A DNA stretch of 64,000 nucleotides, from contig QCBL01000001.1 in NCBI GenBank assembly GCA_003281625.1, positions 62,001 through 126,000 of the forward strand. The letters run 5' to 3'. Below are positions 20,056 to 29,056 of the stretch, one piece after another (position 1 is the stretch's first letter; each line of letters starts with the position of its first letter). Both the position numbers and the translations under genes were made by a program. The notes under the pieces are model-generated. The model saw nothing but the letters and a program-made list of their open reading frames with translations, was not told the DNA's origin and searched no databases. The DNA comes from Prochlorococcus sp. AG-347-I04 (GTDB lineage Bacteria; Cyanobacteriota; Cyanobacteriia; PCC-6307; Cyanobiaceae).

Positions 20056-21277
20056 ACTTTGAGACTGCCATCCCAGCGATCCATCCACTTGTCCAACAAT
20101 GTTGAAAATTAAATCCGCCAGTGATCCCATCAACATCCAAAACTTCTCCAGAAAAAAATAACCCTGGACAGATTAAGCTCTCCATACTTTTAAAATTAAC
20201 CTCATTAATTTTTACGCCTCCGGAAGTAACAAATTCCTCTCCAAATGGACCTTTGCCCGAAATTATATATTTATCCCTCATTAGAGTATTTATCATTTTC
20301 TCTCTTTCATCCACCAGTAAATCAGCCCACTTTTTCTCTTTATCAATACCTATTTTCTTTAATAAAAAAATCCATAATCTTTTTGTTAATAGTGGAACAG
20401 GTCTACTATTAATAAGATTCACCTTGCCTTTATTTAATCTTAAATAATTAATTTTTTCTTTTAACTCCTCGTAACTTAAAGAAGACCATTTAATGATTAA
20501 ATTAAATTTATATTTTTGGCTATAAAGTTCCCTTGCTGCAATTGATGAAAGTTTTAATACTGCTGGCCCACTAAACCCCCAATGCGTTATTAGTAAATCG
20601 CCTCTATTTTGAAAATTCTTATTGTTTAAATTAATTTCTATATCTATGCCCCTTATCGATACCCCACTACATTCATCCAAATCTGGTTCTTTTGTGGAAA
20701 AAGTAAAAAGCGATGGAACAGGTTTAACAATGGTGTGTCCAAGATTTTGAGCTAATTTATATCCGCTTGGATTACCTCCAGTTGAAAGAATAATATTTTT
20801 TGCAGTTACCTTTGCTTTTTTAAGACTAAAAATATTGAATATATTATCTGAAGTTTTTGCAATTTCTTTTACAAAAAATTTTGTTAGTATCTCTACGTTT
20901 TTTGATAAAGCACTTTTTCTCAAACAATCAATAACATCTGAAGAAGAATTAGACACTGGGAATACTCTTAGATCTTCCTCAATTTTTAATTTTAAACCTT
21001 TTTTCTCAAACCAATCGTATACATCTCCAGCAGCAAAACGATTAAATGATTCCAAGAGCTGAATTCCACCTCTGGGGTAATTCTCAATTAGTTCATTCGG
21101 TATCCATGTCGCATTAGTGACGTTACATCTTCCCCCTCCACTAATCCTTACTTTCTCCATAATTTTTGAAGTTCCTTCAAGAATTATTACTCTTTTTACT
21201 CCATTTTCAGCAGCAGTTATTGCTGTCATAAAACCGGCTGCACCGCCTCCAACAACTGCTAAATCAAAAGGTTCCAA
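20033..21277 (-). CDS. HI0933-family flavoprotein (NAD(P)/FAD-dependent oxidoreductase)
   Basis: 414 residues. N-terminal dinucleotide fold AVVGGGAAGFMTAITAAENG, then RISGGGRCNVTN, GGNPSGYKLAQNLGH and the C-terminal FSGEVLDVDGITGGFNFQHC, all family signatures. Such enzymes are called aminoacetone oxidase-family by homology; the true substrate is unknown. The stop lies inside a 15-base tandem repeat. Confidence 0.85.
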   Translation of the reverse strand: MEPFDLAVVGGGAAGFMTAITAAENGVKRVIILEGTSKIMEKVRISGGGRCNVTNATWIPNELIENYPRGGIQLLESFNRFAAGDVYDWFEKKGLKLKIEEDLRVFPVSNSSSDVIDCLRKSALSKNVEILTKFFVKEIAKTSDNIFNIFSLKKAKVTAKNIILSTGGNPSGYKLAQNLGHTIVKPVPSLFTFSTKEPDLDECSGVSIRGIDIEINLNNKNFQNRGDLLITHWGFSGPAVLKLSSIAARELYSQKYKFNLIIKWSSLSYEELKEKINYLRLNKGKVNLINSRPVPLLTKRLWIFLLKKIGIDKEKKWADLLVDEREKMINTLMRDKYIISGKGPFGEEFVTSGGVKINEVNFKSMESLICPGLFFSGEVLDVDGITGGFNFQHCWTSGWIAGMAVSKLNQSIIN

Positions 21278-21462
21278 AAACTTATTATTTAATATGCTTC
21301 AATCTGATAATAGCAAGTAGTTATAAAGAAAAATTAGTCCAAAAACAATAAAAAAATAAATATAAAAATTTAAAACTACATAATAAATAGCTACGGTTCG
21401 CTAATTTTTAAATTTCTAGAAAAATCAACACAGTCGTTATTTTTATGCTTTAAGTTAATTAA

Positions 21463-21699
21463 ATGAGTTCGTTATTTTCTTACGTTAAATATTCTGAGGC
21501 CAGTTTTCCTATGACTGGTCAATATACTGCTCTTCTTTTAATAACTTCTGTTATTTGGGTTCTACTTTGGTTTGGATATAGACAAAATAAGATAAATGAT
21601 GAGATCAAGAAAAAAGAAAAAGAAGAGAGAATTAATGCGAAAGTTCAAAGAAGAAAGAAGTTAGAGAGTTTGTACCCTACTAATAAAAAAACTGTTTAA
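21463..21699 (+). CDS. Small single-helix membrane protein (78 aa)
   Basis: Hydrophobic helix at about residues 23-41 (LLLITSVIWVLLWFGY) followed by a Lys/Glu-rich coiled helix ending RRKKLESLYPTNKK. The LYP ending after a charged helix recurs at 10736 and 57362. Not recognised beyond that. Confidence 0.6.
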   Translation: MSSLFSYVKYSEASFPMTGQYTALLLITSVIWVLLWFGYRQNKINDEIKKKEKEERINAKVQRRKKLESLYPTNKKTV

Positions 21700-21718
21700 A
21701 ATAAAATATTTTAGAAAC

Positions 21719-21817
21719 ATGAAAAAAAATAATTTCAAATCATTAATTCAGTACTTACCAGGGATTTTGATTCTTATTTATGTATTCTTTTTAGCATTTA
21801 CTCAATTTATAAAATAG
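21719..21817 (+). CDS. Small membrane peptide (32 aa)
   Basis: ATG ORF with a Lys/Asn N-terminus then YLPGILILIYVFFLAFTQF, one membrane helix. It lies 19 bases after the 78-residue gene and 21 before the EamA transporter, so probably in one unit. Confidence 0.5.
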   Translation: MKKNNFKSLIQYLPGILILIYVFFLAFTQFIK

Positions 21818-21838
21818 AATTTTTAAAAATTATTTGTT

Positions 21839-22711
21839 TTGATTGGAATACTTTCGGCTATTGGAGCTGCTACATCTTGGACATATGCGTGTTTTATATG
21901 GCGCTTGCAAACTCAAAAATATAAATCAATAGATATTAATTTAATAAAAAATATAATAGCTTTTTTCATTTTTATACCTGCTTTTATCAATCTTAGTTCT
22001 ACAACTGAATTAAAAAACATATTTATCCTACTAATTAGTGGAATAATAGGTATTGGTTTAGGTGATACTTTTTATTTAAAGTCACTACAAAAAATTGGCA
22101 CAAGAAAAACTTTATCTATAGAAACTCTTTCTCCTTTAATGGCAGCTTTATCAGGGGAATTTTTTATTAATGAAAACTTAACAATTAAATCATGGGTTGG
22201 AATAATTATAGTAACGATTTCGCTATTCATAATTCTCAGAAAAGGTAACAATTTTAAAGAGGAAAACTCCTCTTTCTCAGAAAAAAATAACTTTAAGATT
22301 TTTGCTTTTCCTTTTTTATCAGTTTTATGTGCTGTTCTTGGAGGTCTTTTATCAAGGATGGTTTTCCTCCAAAGTAATTTATCTCCTTTCCTTACAACTG
22401 AAATAAGATTATTAGGTGCAATAATTTTTTTGATTAGTCTAAAAGGATTCAAGATTAATTTTTTCTTAAAAAACATAGACAAAAAACAACAAATAAGATT
22501 TTTTATTTCAATACTTCTTGGAACAAATATAGGAATATTTCTACAACAAGTTGTGTTTAAAACCCTTCCCATAGGAGTAGGATGGGCTTTATTAAGCATA
22601 TCTCCAGTAATTTCCTTATTTTTTGCTAAGAATGAGGAAAGGGAAATTACCAAAAAAATAATATTTTTTACTTGTTTTTTATTTTTTGGCTTGACATTAA
22701 TAGTTCTTTAA
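21839..22711 (+). CDS. EamA/DMT-superfamily transporter
   Basis: 290 residues, about ten membrane helices in two EamA halves. GLGDTFYLKSLQKIGTRKT and IETLSPLMAALSGEFFINE match the first half. TTG start. A metabolite exporter by family; substrate unknown. Confidence 0.8.
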   Translation: MIGILSAIGAATSWTYACFIWRLQTQKYKSIDINLIKNIIAFFIFIPAFINLSSTTELKNIFILLISGIIGIGLGDTFYLKSLQKIGTRKTLSIETLSPLMAALSGEFFINENLTIKSWVGIIIVTISLFIILRKGNNFKEENSSFSEKNNFKIFAFPFLSVLCAVLGGLLSRMVFLQSNLSPFLTTEIRLLGAIIFLISLKGFKINFFLKNIDKKQQIRFFISILLGTNIGIFLQQVVFKTLPIGVGWALLSISPVISLFFAKNEEREITKKIIFFTCFLFFGLTLIVL

Positions 22712-22788
22712 TCTCTGAGTTAATGTAAAAAATACTCATGTTAATAAAAATCAAATTAAATAAAATTACCCTATAAGCACTCTAAACA

Positions 22789-22911
22789 ATGAAAACATTA
22801 AAGAAAAAAAGACTAGGTACATTGGAAGTTTATGTTATTTTTTTAAGCTGCATTTATGCAGGCTTTATAGGTTATAAATCTCTATTAAATGTTTTATTTA
22901 CTTGGAATTAA
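22789..22911 (+). CDS. Small membrane peptide (40 aa)
   Basis: ATG ORF: Lys/Arg-rich start then YVIFLSCIYAGFIGYKSL, one membrane helix, ending FTWN. Converges tail to tail with the next small gene (4-base overlap). Confidence 0.45.
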   Translation: MKTLKKKRLGTLEVYVIFLSCIYAGFIGYKSLLNVLFTWN

Positions 22912-23042
22912 TTAATTCTTTCTAATGATTTAATCAACTTACCTCCATCTTGGTCATCATCATCATTTGAAGCGAAAAATAAAAAAAATATTCCTAGGGA
23001 AGCTATAGATAGCGAGATTGACAATACAGAAAGCTCATCCAT
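22908..23042 (-). CDS. Small membrane protein with acidic DDQDGG motif (44 aa)
   Basis: ATG ORF. Membrane helix LSISLSIASLGIFFLFF followed by an acidic SNDDDDQDGGKLIKS tail. The same DDQDGGxLI motif follows a membrane helix in the 24177 gene, so they are probably paralogues. Function unknown. Confidence 0.55.
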   Translation of the reverse strand: MDELSVLSISLSIASLGIFFLFFASNDDDDQDGGKLIKSLERIN

Positions 23043-23159
23043 AAATCAGAAATTTTTTTTATGATAGTCGAAAAAAATAAAAGACAGTAAAGAAATCCAC
23101 ATTCTCGAAAATAAATATTTCTTTTATTTGTAAAATGGAAAAAACATCCGAACTATTAC

Positions 23160-23435
23160 GTGAAAGTTCTAATATCCTCCCCTTGTAGTGCAAGCGTAAT
23201 AATTCAGTATGGAATAAAAAGTTGGCCTATTTGGGAATGTGAGCCAAGCAAATTTCAATGGAATTACGATGATAAGGAAATTTGCTTAATTATTGAAGGT
23301 CAAGCGAAAATAAGTACCCAAAACGGTGACATTTACGTGATTAAAGCTGGAGATCTAGTTGAGTTTCCTGCTGGACTTAACTGCGAATGGGAAGTAACCA
23401 AAACTATTAAAAAACATTATCGATTGGGCAGCTAA
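23160..23435 (+). CDS. Small cupin protein (Cupin_3/DUF861 type)
   Basis: 91 residues from a GTG start. Trp-rich N-terminus (IKSWPIWECEPSKFQW) then a single cupin barrel: LIIEGQAKISTQNGDIYVIK and GDLVEFPAGLNCEW. These proteins resemble EutQ-like and (S)-ureidoglycine aminohydrolase-type cupins, but the metal-binding His are missing, so it may be a binding protein. Confidence 0.75.
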   Translation: MKVLISSPCSASVIIQYGIKSWPIWECEPSKFQWNYDDKEICLIIEGQAKISTQNGDIYVIKAGDLVEFPAGLNCEWEVTKTIKKHYRLGS

Positions 23436-23526
23436 ATTTAAGAAAAAAGATTTTTTCTTCTTTACTGTTGAGTCAATGTGGATAAAATATGGTTAATAAA
23501 TAATTTTCAAGAAGGAAACTAATATT

Positions 23527-23697
23527 ATGCCTTTTACTGATCAAGAATATTTTGAGGTTATTGAAAAAAACGAAATAGTAAAAAAGGCCTTTGAAAATAT
23601 TAAGCAAATTTGCATTGATTTAAAAAAACAAACAAATTGTCCTGAAGACGATCTAAAAGATTTTCTTGAATTTGTTGCTAAACAATGGAATAAGTAA
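23527..23697 (+). CDS. Small soluble protein (56 aa)
   Basis: ATG ORF MPFTDQEYFEVIEKNEIVKK onward, helical and acidic with CIDLKKQTNCPEDDL (two Cys). Preceded by an AAGAAGGAAA purine stretch that could be the ribosome site. Not recognised. Confidence 0.5.
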   Translation: MPFTDQEYFEVIEKNEIVKKAFENIKQICIDLKKQTNCPEDDLKDFLEFVAKQWNK

Positions 23698-23759
23698 TAA
23701 TTAACAAGCCTTTAAATACTAAATTGAAATTTCAATTTAGTATTCTGACACAATAAGTT

Positions 23760-23891
23760 CTAATCTAATTCCTTTTTTGGTTTTGTATTGATACTGGAAG
23801 TTCCCTTAGCAGCAGAAACGAAGAAAAAGAAGCCTACGATTCCTGATATACCAAATATCGCCGCCAAAGGATCAAAAGTGAAAGAAAACAT
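23760..23891 (-). CDS. Small membrane peptide (43 aa)
   Basis: Starting at ATG 23891: FTFDPLAAIFGISGIVGFFF is one glycine-containing membrane helix, then a Lys-rich tail. An upstream in-frame TTG at 23942 would add 17 residues and looks less likely. Confidence 0.45.
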   Translation of the reverse strand: MFSFTFDPLAAIFGISGIVGFFFFVSAAKGTSSINTKPKKELD

Positions 23892-24176
23892 AGAATTTAT
23901 AAAATCAAGATAAATAATAGTTTTTGAATCAAAATTGTACAATTATTGTTAAGTATAAAAAATAACAATCGCGCGATTCATTATGTCATTATTAGTTTCT
24001 TAGTAGCTTCAAGAAAATTATTATTCAATTTTAATTTTAAGAATAAAAATATCAATACATACCGAAGATATATTCGTGCGAAAGAGAAAAGTTTTTAAAA
24101 AATATTTATAGAAATAGTGAATAAAACACTACCCAAAGGATCCACAATTGTTGTTTCTTTAGATTAATATCAAAAC

Positions 24177-24359
24177 ATGACAGAATTTTACTCAGCTTCT
24201 TCCTCAGTAAGTCCTTTTACAGCGATATTATGGTGCCTTTATCCAGTAGCTGTACTTGTAATTATTGAATTACTTCTAGGGGGCGGTTTTGATGATGACA
24301 ATAATGACGATCAAGATGGAGGAATGTTAATACCTGCTTACTCGAGATCAGATGTTTGA
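24177..24359 (+). CDS. Small membrane protein with DDQDGG motif (60 aa)
   Basis: Membrane helix ILWCLYPVAVLVIIELLL followed by GGGFDDDNNDDQDGGMLIP. The acidic DDQDGGxLI motif is shared with the 22908 gene. The charged half is presumably outside the membrane. Function unknown. Confidence 0.6.
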   Translation: MTEFYSASSSVSPFTAILWCLYPVAVLVIIELLLGGGFDDDNNDDQDGGMLIPAYSRSDV

Positions 24360-24400
24360 ATTTTAAATTCAAGACTCATAAAGAATTAAATTAAATTAAA

Positions 24401-24541
24401 TTGGCCAACAATATTGATACAACTCATATTTCTCTAATTACACTTACCATCCTTATGGTTTCCTCTCTATCATGGCTCATCTTAAGAACCCTAAAGGAAG
24501 GTAGAAAAGCTTTAACAGAAATTAATAAGGATAGATTGTGA
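24401..24541 (+). CDS. Small membrane peptide (46 aa)
   Basis: TTG-start ORF 41 bases after the DDQDGG gene. Helix ISLITLTILMVSSLSWLIL then a basic helix LRTLKEGRKALTEINKDRL. Start less certain because of the TTG. Confidence 0.45.
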   Translation: MANNIDTTHISLITLTILMVSSLSWLILRTLKEGRKALTEINKDRL

Positions 24542-24784
24542 AATACAATAAACATTTAAAAATGTAGAATTTGATTAGATTTATAAAACTCTTAGATTTA
24601 TAAGTTTTACTAACTAAAGTGATATATTCCAAAAATTTAAAAACTTTTCCTTTTCAAAGTCTGGGGAAAGCATAAAAAACTTAAATAAATACTAGAATTT
24701 GTCTGATTGCAAAGTCAAAAAATTACCAATCTGTTGAAAACCCATTTTATAAAAGGCCTCTCTTTGTTATTACATTAAATAAAA

Positions 24785-24880
24785 ATGCATCTAAATTCTT
24801 TACTTTATATTTGTTCTATATCTTTATTCATTTATATAATGGCGCTATTTTGGAGAGACTTGCCAAATCAAAAAAAGTAA
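24785..24880 (+). CDS. Small membrane peptide (31 aa)
   Basis: ATG ORF MHLNSLLYICSISLFIYIMA then LFWRDLPNQKK: one helix and a short basic tail. Short, so support is modest. Confidence 0.35.
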   Translation: MHLNSLLYICSISLFIYIMALFWRDLPNQKK

Positions 24881-24962
24881 ATAAATAATTAATATTAAAT
24901 TTATTGCTTATCAAAATAAATTGAGTTATTAATTTAGTATTGGATTTAATTTTTTTATATAA

Positions 24963-25127
24963 ATGCTGAAAGAATCTTCAAATAACAATAGCAAAAATAT
25001 ATTCTCAGAAACTACAAGTATTGAAAAAGATAAGATGACTTGCAAAGACGGATTCTGTTCATTACCAAATCGAAATGAGCTCTCAAAAGAAGATTCAAAT
25101 GATATGAATTTATTTGATCCTATTTAG
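24963..25127 (+). CDS. Small CxxxxC protein (54 aa)
   Basis: ATG ORF, hydrophilic, with MTCKDGFCSLPNRNE in the middle (Cys-x4-Cys) and an acidic C-terminus ending NLFDPI. The Cys pair may bind a metal or form a disulfide. No named family seen. Confidence 0.5.
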   Translation: MLKESSNNNSKNIFSETTSIEKDKMTCKDGFCSLPNRNELSKEDSNDMNLFDPI

Positions 25128-25196
25128 TAAATAAATTATATTTTAAATAAATTGAAGACTAAATTGATAGTGTTAGATTCTTTGAATTTTTAATTT

Positions 25197-25532
25197 ATGT
25201 TTAATGACTTTTTAAACGCATATAAAGAGTTTTGGATTAAAGCTACAGACTTCAAAGGATCCACATCTCGATCGGACTGGTGGTTAGTCCAACTAGCGAA
25301 TCTTATAATTTCTTTCCTAACTACCCCAATATTTTTAAAAACATTTGGTTTCAATGCTTATGGAATAGTTTGTATCATTCCTCAACTAGCTATTGATGTA
25401 AGAAGAATCAAAGATTTTGGAAAAGATTGGAAATGGATCTTTATTAATTTAATACCTATTTTCGGATGGATCTTGTGGTTCATTTGGCTAGGCTTTGGTA
25501 AGACAGGCAATGGGAAAAATAAACTTATTTAG
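25197..25532 (+). CDS. DUF805-family membrane protein
   Basis: 111 residues. Opens with FLNAYKEFWIKATDFKGSTSR (the Y..FxGRxSRxxWW pattern of DUF805, here SRSDWW), two or three membrane helices, and VRRIKDFGKDWKW (usual RRLHD). Function unknown. Converges with the next gene 11 bases on. Confidence 0.8.
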   Translation: MFNDFLNAYKEFWIKATDFKGSTSRSDWWLVQLANLIISFLTTPIFLKTFGFNAYGIVCIIPQLAIDVRRIKDFGKDWKWIFINLIPIFGWILWFIWLGFGKTGNGKNKLI

Positions 25533-25543
25533 AAATTAACTCC

Positions 25544-25858
25544 TCATTTTTTTCCTTTTTTAAAATCTACAAATCTTACCTTGTTTCTTAACTCTATTTT
25601 TTTTTCAAGAATTCTAAACACATGCATCTCGCATTCGGTTAATTTAAGAAACTGATCGAGTGTATCTTTATCTTCTTCATCAAAATTCTCAAAAACTTCT
25701 GAAATAGCAGTACTATTTCTAGAAATAAAGTCCTCTGCTACATCTCGTGGATTCTTGCCTGATTCGAAATCTTGAAAAGCTTCATAAGAATTAAGTTCTC
25801 TCGTTAACCATTTAAACCATGGTTCATTTTTATTTTTTTTATTTATTATTTTCTTCAT
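25544..25858 (-). CDS. Helical protein, paralogue of the 14.8-kb gene
   Basis: 104 residues. FKWLTRELNSYEAFQDFESG, GKNPRDVAEDFISRN and DTLDQFLKLTECEMHVFR line up with FSWFYEKW, LTPSQIAERFVNEN and DALTEFMKLSESELHILK of the 14803 gene. It adds a basic N- and C-terminus. Unknown domain. Confidence 0.6.
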   Translation of the reverse strand: MKKIINKKNKNEPWFKWLTRELNSYEAFQDFESGKNPRDVAEDFISRNSTAISEVFENFDEEDKDTLDQFLKLTECEMHVFRILEKKIELRNKVRFVDFKKGKK

Positions 25859-26062
25859 GAAAAATTTTTTACTAGTTTAATCATTATTAGTTATTTATTC
25901 TTTGACAGCTGTACAAATACTTATTTTAGAAATTTAATTAAAATTAAACTCATTTTTTTAAAAAATAACTAGCACAATTATCCAAAGCTTCGTAAAGAAT
26001 AAGTATTTATTACTCATTTTTTTGTTTTTGAGATAGCTAGAATCTATTTTTAGTAAAGTACA

Positions 26063-26281
26063 TTGTCAATTCCATTTTACGACTTTCCTTCATCTCCTAT
26101 TTTAATAATTGGAGCTCTTGGCATTACAGTAGCGATAGCAGTTTTTTTTGTCTCTTACCAAAAATATTTCAATTCTCCTTTGAACAAAGAGCTTGCAGAA
26201 AAGAAAAAAGCCTTAATTAAGGAACAAAAAGACTTAAATGAAAGATTAGAAAAAATAGAACAAGATTTAAAAAATTTATAA
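26063..26281 (+). CDS. Membrane-anchored coiled-coil protein (72 aa)
   Basis: TTG start. Helix ILIIGALGITVAIAVFFVSY then a continuous Lys/Glu heptad-like coil (NKELAEKKKALIKEQKDLNE to the end). Probably a small membrane-tethered coiled coil; partner unknown. Confidence 0.6.
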   Translation: MSIPFYDFPSSPILIIGALGITVAIAVFFVSYQKYFNSPLNKELAEKKKALIKEQKDLNERLEKIEQDLKNL

Positions 26282-26366
26282 AAAATTTATCTTAATAGAG
26301 ATGCGTATATGATCTCGAATTCAAGACCTTAATTTTTTAAACAGGAATTTTGGTCTATAAGGAGTT

Positions 26367-26522
26367 ATGGATAAAGATCATCTTATTGAGTTAATTTCTA
26401 ATAGTCTTGTTTACGAGAGTAAAAATTCTGACTCTAACAAGAATCTTAGTGACTTTAAAAATTACTTAGAAAGATTAAATCTAGAGCAATTGAGAACTAT
26501 GTCTAAAGAATTTATTCTTTAG
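26367..26522 (+). CDS. Small helical protein, paralogue of the 56.9-kb gene (51 aa)
   Basis: ATG with GGAG 3 bases upstream. MDKDHLIELISNSLV at the start and LNLEQLRTMSKEFIL at the end match MDKEHLIDLISNSII and LNLNQLRIISKEFIL of the gene at 56943; both are 51 residues with a variable middle. Confidence 0.7.
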   Translation: MDKDHLIELISNSLVYESKNSDSNKNLSDFKNYLERLNLEQLRTMSKEFIL

Positions 26523-26603
26523 TGTGATTTTTAAAATTTTTTATTTTTTATTAAATAATCAATACTTTTTAAAAATTGTTACCATCATAAAAATAATATA
26601 AAT

Positions 26604-27710
26604 ATGATTAAAGTAAAAAGAAGTGATTTTTTAATAAAGCCATTTTTAAAAAGAAATAATATTAGAGCTTCTTATCAAATTATTTCTACCATCGTCCCAA
26701 TAATTTCTACTTGGTTAATCATCTACCAAATAAAAATTCAACCATTTTCATTATTGAATAAAGGATTTCTATTGATACCTTTTATAGTTCTCCTAACGCT
26801 ATTGTCTTCTAGAACATTTTCATTAATGCATGATTGCGGTCATAATTCTCTTTTTACAAAACGGAAATTAAACCGCTTCTTTGGATTTTTACTTGGCTTG
26901 GTTAATGGTATCCCCCAGAAGTCATGGTCAATTGATCATGCATTTCATCATAGAAATAATGGAAATTGGGAAATTTACAAAGGGCCGATTGATGTTTTAA
27001 GTCTTGAAGATTATGAATCTCTTACTAAAAGAGAGCAAATATTTTACAAAATAAGTCGGAACTGGATGATGCTTTTCCCTGGCGGTTTCTTTTACTTAGT
27101 TTTAAAACCTAGATTAGGTCTTTTTATTATTATTTTTAATTTAAGTAAAGATATATTGGAAGAGACTTTTATCAAAATAAAAAACAGAGAAATTTCTCAA
27201 CTATTAGCTATTAATTCAAGAGTCAAACCCCCTTTTTCTGATTATGGAGATAATTTCAGTGAACTATGTGAATTAATAATCAATAACATAGTAGTAATAA
27301 TTGGGTGGATTTTTATGTGTAAATTGTTGGGGGTAGTTTTTTTCTTATCATTTTATTCCATTGTATTAACCTTATCAGCAGCAATTTTAATATGTGTTTT
27401 TTTCGTACAACATAATTACGAAAATGCATATGCTAGAAATACTAATAATTGGGATCTCATCGATGGAGCTATTTTAGGTAGTAGTAATTTAGATATCCCT
27501 AACTGGCTAAATTGGTTTTTAGCAGACATATCATTCCACAGCATTCATCATCTCTCTGAGAGAATACCAAATTACAACCTAAGAGCTTGCCATAAAGCAA
27601 ACATTCATCTACTCCAACAATCAAAGTTCTTAAAATTGAGCGATTTTTCAAACTGTTTCAAATATATTATTTGGGATAATAAAAATGAAAAATTAATTCC
27701 TATAAGTTAA
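26604..27710 (+). CDS. Membrane fatty acid desaturase-family protein
   Basis: 368 residues. Three histidine boxes of membrane di-iron desaturases: HDCGH near residue 76, HAFHHRNNG, and FHSIHHL near the C-terminus. Several hydrophobic spans. Diverged from the DesA at 29299, so substrate (fatty acid or carotenoid) cannot be assigned. ATG start. Confidence 0.85.
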   Translation: MIKVKRSDFLIKPFLKRNNIRASYQIISTIVPIISTWLIIYQIKIQPFSLLNKGFLLIPFIVLLTLLSSRTFSLMHDCGHNSLFTKRKLNRFFGFLLGLVNGIPQKSWSIDHAFHHRNNGNWEIYKGPIDVLSLEDYESLTKREQIFYKISRNWMMLFPGGFFYLVLKPRLGLFIIIFNLSKDILEETFIKIKNREISQLLAINSRVKPPFSDYGDNFSELCELIINNIVVIIGWIFMCKLLGVVFFLSFYSIVLTLSAAILICVFFVQHNYENAYARNTNNWDLIDGAILGSSNLDIPNWLNWFLADISFHSIHHLSERIPNYNLRACHKANIHLLQQSKFLKLSDFSNCFKYIIWDNKNEKLIPIS

Positions 27711-27713
27711 TAC

Positions 27714-27866
27714 CTAATTAAACCTTCTTCTCAATTTTCTTTTTATGGGAATATTGCTATAAGCATGAGTTCCAATAGATGGAGGCAAATCATTTTTGAA
27801 AGGATGCATAAACGCATTTGCCATACTCTCTAACATTTTGGAAAGCCAATTAATTAATGATTTCAT
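27714..27866 (-). CDS. Small protein (50 aa)
   Basis: ATG ORF MKSLINWLSKMLESMANAFM then HPFKNDLPPSIGTHAYSNIP and a basic tail KRKLRRRFN. Amphipathic N-terminal helix. Converges on the desaturase with 3 bases between stops. Not recognised. Confidence 0.5.
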   Translation of the reverse strand: MKSLINWLSKMLESMANAFMHPFKNDLPPSIGTHAYSNIPIKRKLRRRFN

Positions 27867-27919
27867 TTGAGAATCTAAAAGTGTACTTTTTTTATCTTCT
27901 AACTAAATTACTTAAAAGT

Positions 27920-27945
27920 AAATCAGTCTTTATGCTGATTTTTTT
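27920..27945 (+). terminator. Candidate terminator after the desaturase
   Basis: AAATCAG/CTGATTT stem with an 8-base loop and seven T. It is 210 bases past the desaturase stop on its strand, beyond the small minus-strand gene. Confidence 0.55.
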
Positions 27946-28154
27946 AAAGATTAACTTATAAAATTAATATTAAATAATCAAAAGTGTTTTTTATTTTATC
28001 TTTTAAAAGAATAATAATACTACCTTTTTAAAGGCAAACAATGTGAAATATTTCTTTAGTAAATAATACTTATTTTTTCTAATTCACTTAATAAATTAAA
28101 ATTTTGAACATTAATTCGTGCTATATCTCTATTCCAAATAAATTAGACAATATT

Positions 28155-28313
28155 ATGAATGATTCATTTGTTTCTACCAAACAGAACACAGAAATAGATT
28201 CTATTAATTCATATTTTGAGTGTATTACTGAATGCAGTATTGTGGATGGTCATCAAGAATGTATTACTCGTTGTTTAGAAGTTCATTTAAAGGGGGGGGA
28301 TCAAAATGAATAA
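28155..28313 (+). CDS. Small twin CX3C protein (52 aa)
   Basis: From ATG 28155. ECITECSIVDGHQECITRC gives two Cys-x3-Cys pairs 8 residues apart, a layout that can form paired disulfides or a metal site. Acidic, no signal. A TTG at 28104 would add 17 residues. Overlaps the next gene by 8 bases. Confidence 0.6.
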   Translation: MNDSFVSTKQNTEIDSINSYFECITECSIVDGHQECITRCLEVHLKGGDQNE

Positions 28314-28458
28314 AAGAAATTCACCTCAAAGGAAAACAACTTTAAAATGGAACTCGAATGGAGAGCTTTCCGAAATTGATATGTTAAGAATTTTAGAAAA
28401 GATATCATCTCATGATCTTAATCAATGTGAATTAACATGCGATTCTGATACAAATTAA
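28306..28458 (+). CDS. Small protein (50 aa), coupled to the CX3C gene
   Basis: ATG ORF starting inside the end of the CX3C gene, preceded by AGGGGGGGGA (strong purine ribosome site). MNKRNSPQRKTTLKWNSNGE then ILEKISSHDLNQCELTCDS with two Cys four apart. Likely a functional pair with the upstream protein. Confidence 0.55.
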   Translation: MNKRNSPQRKTTLKWNSNGELSEIDMLRILEKISSHDLNQCELTCDSDTN

Positions 28459-28584
28459 GTTGTGTTTTTAAATATATTTACACATACTGCTGTTAAAAAA
28501 GCAGCTTATGAGATTTTTGTAAGATATCAATTTTAATTAACAAGATTTCAATCAAGATTTAGAACATTCCGAAATGTCTTAAGT

Positions 28585-28737
28585 TTATTTAAAAAAATTA
28601 ATTTTAGAACTCCTAGTTTTTTTTAAGAATGTTTTACTAATTTCCTTTTTTGTTAGTTCAATTGGTTTTACAAAAACTGAATCACCATGGGTTGGACAAT
28701 AATAAGTCATAAGCATCCACTTTTTTTCTTCATCCAT
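28585..28737 (-). CDS. Small protein (50 aa)
   Basis: ATG ORF MDEEKKWMLMTYYCPTHGDS then VKPIELTKKEISKTFLKK, basic C-terminus. A YYC(P) segment near the start resembles the MTYYCCFD start of the 55493 gene, but the rest does not align obviously. Confidence 0.5.
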   Translation of the reverse strand: MDEEKKWMLMTYYCPTHGDSVFVKPIELTKKEISKTFLKKTRSSKINFFK

Positions 28738-28924
28738 AACTAATTCCTCATAAATAATGATTAAATAAATAGGATAAATTATAAAAAAATTGATTTTTTT
28801 TAATCTTTTTTTCTTTTTTACTTAATAATTTATAAAAAATCTTAGTCTATTCTCACAAAATAGATATAAATACGCATGACTTTAAAAAAAATTCCTGCTA
28901 TTTATAAATAAATTCAAAATTATC

Positions 28925-29056
28925 ATGTCCCTAGAATCTATATTGATGGTAGTTGCTCCAATATGTCTTTTTACCGTAGGAGTGATTGTTTTACCTATTT
29001 TAGTAAAGCCACGTAAACAATCTAACTTACCTAAGAGGTATATACGCGGTCTTTAA
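28925..29056 (+). CDS. Small membrane protein (43 aa)
   Basis: ATG ORF with helix SILMVVAPICLFTVGVIVLP then a basic tail KPRKQSNLPKRYIRGL. The layout resembles small photosystem accessory proteins but I cannot name it. Confidence 0.5.
   Translation: MSLESILMVVAPICLFTVGVIVLPILVKPRKQSNLPKRYIRGL

Noticed and set aside
22072..22653. 193-codon minus ORF
   Set aside because: Antisense to the EamA transporter, with no family-like pattern; a shadow frame.
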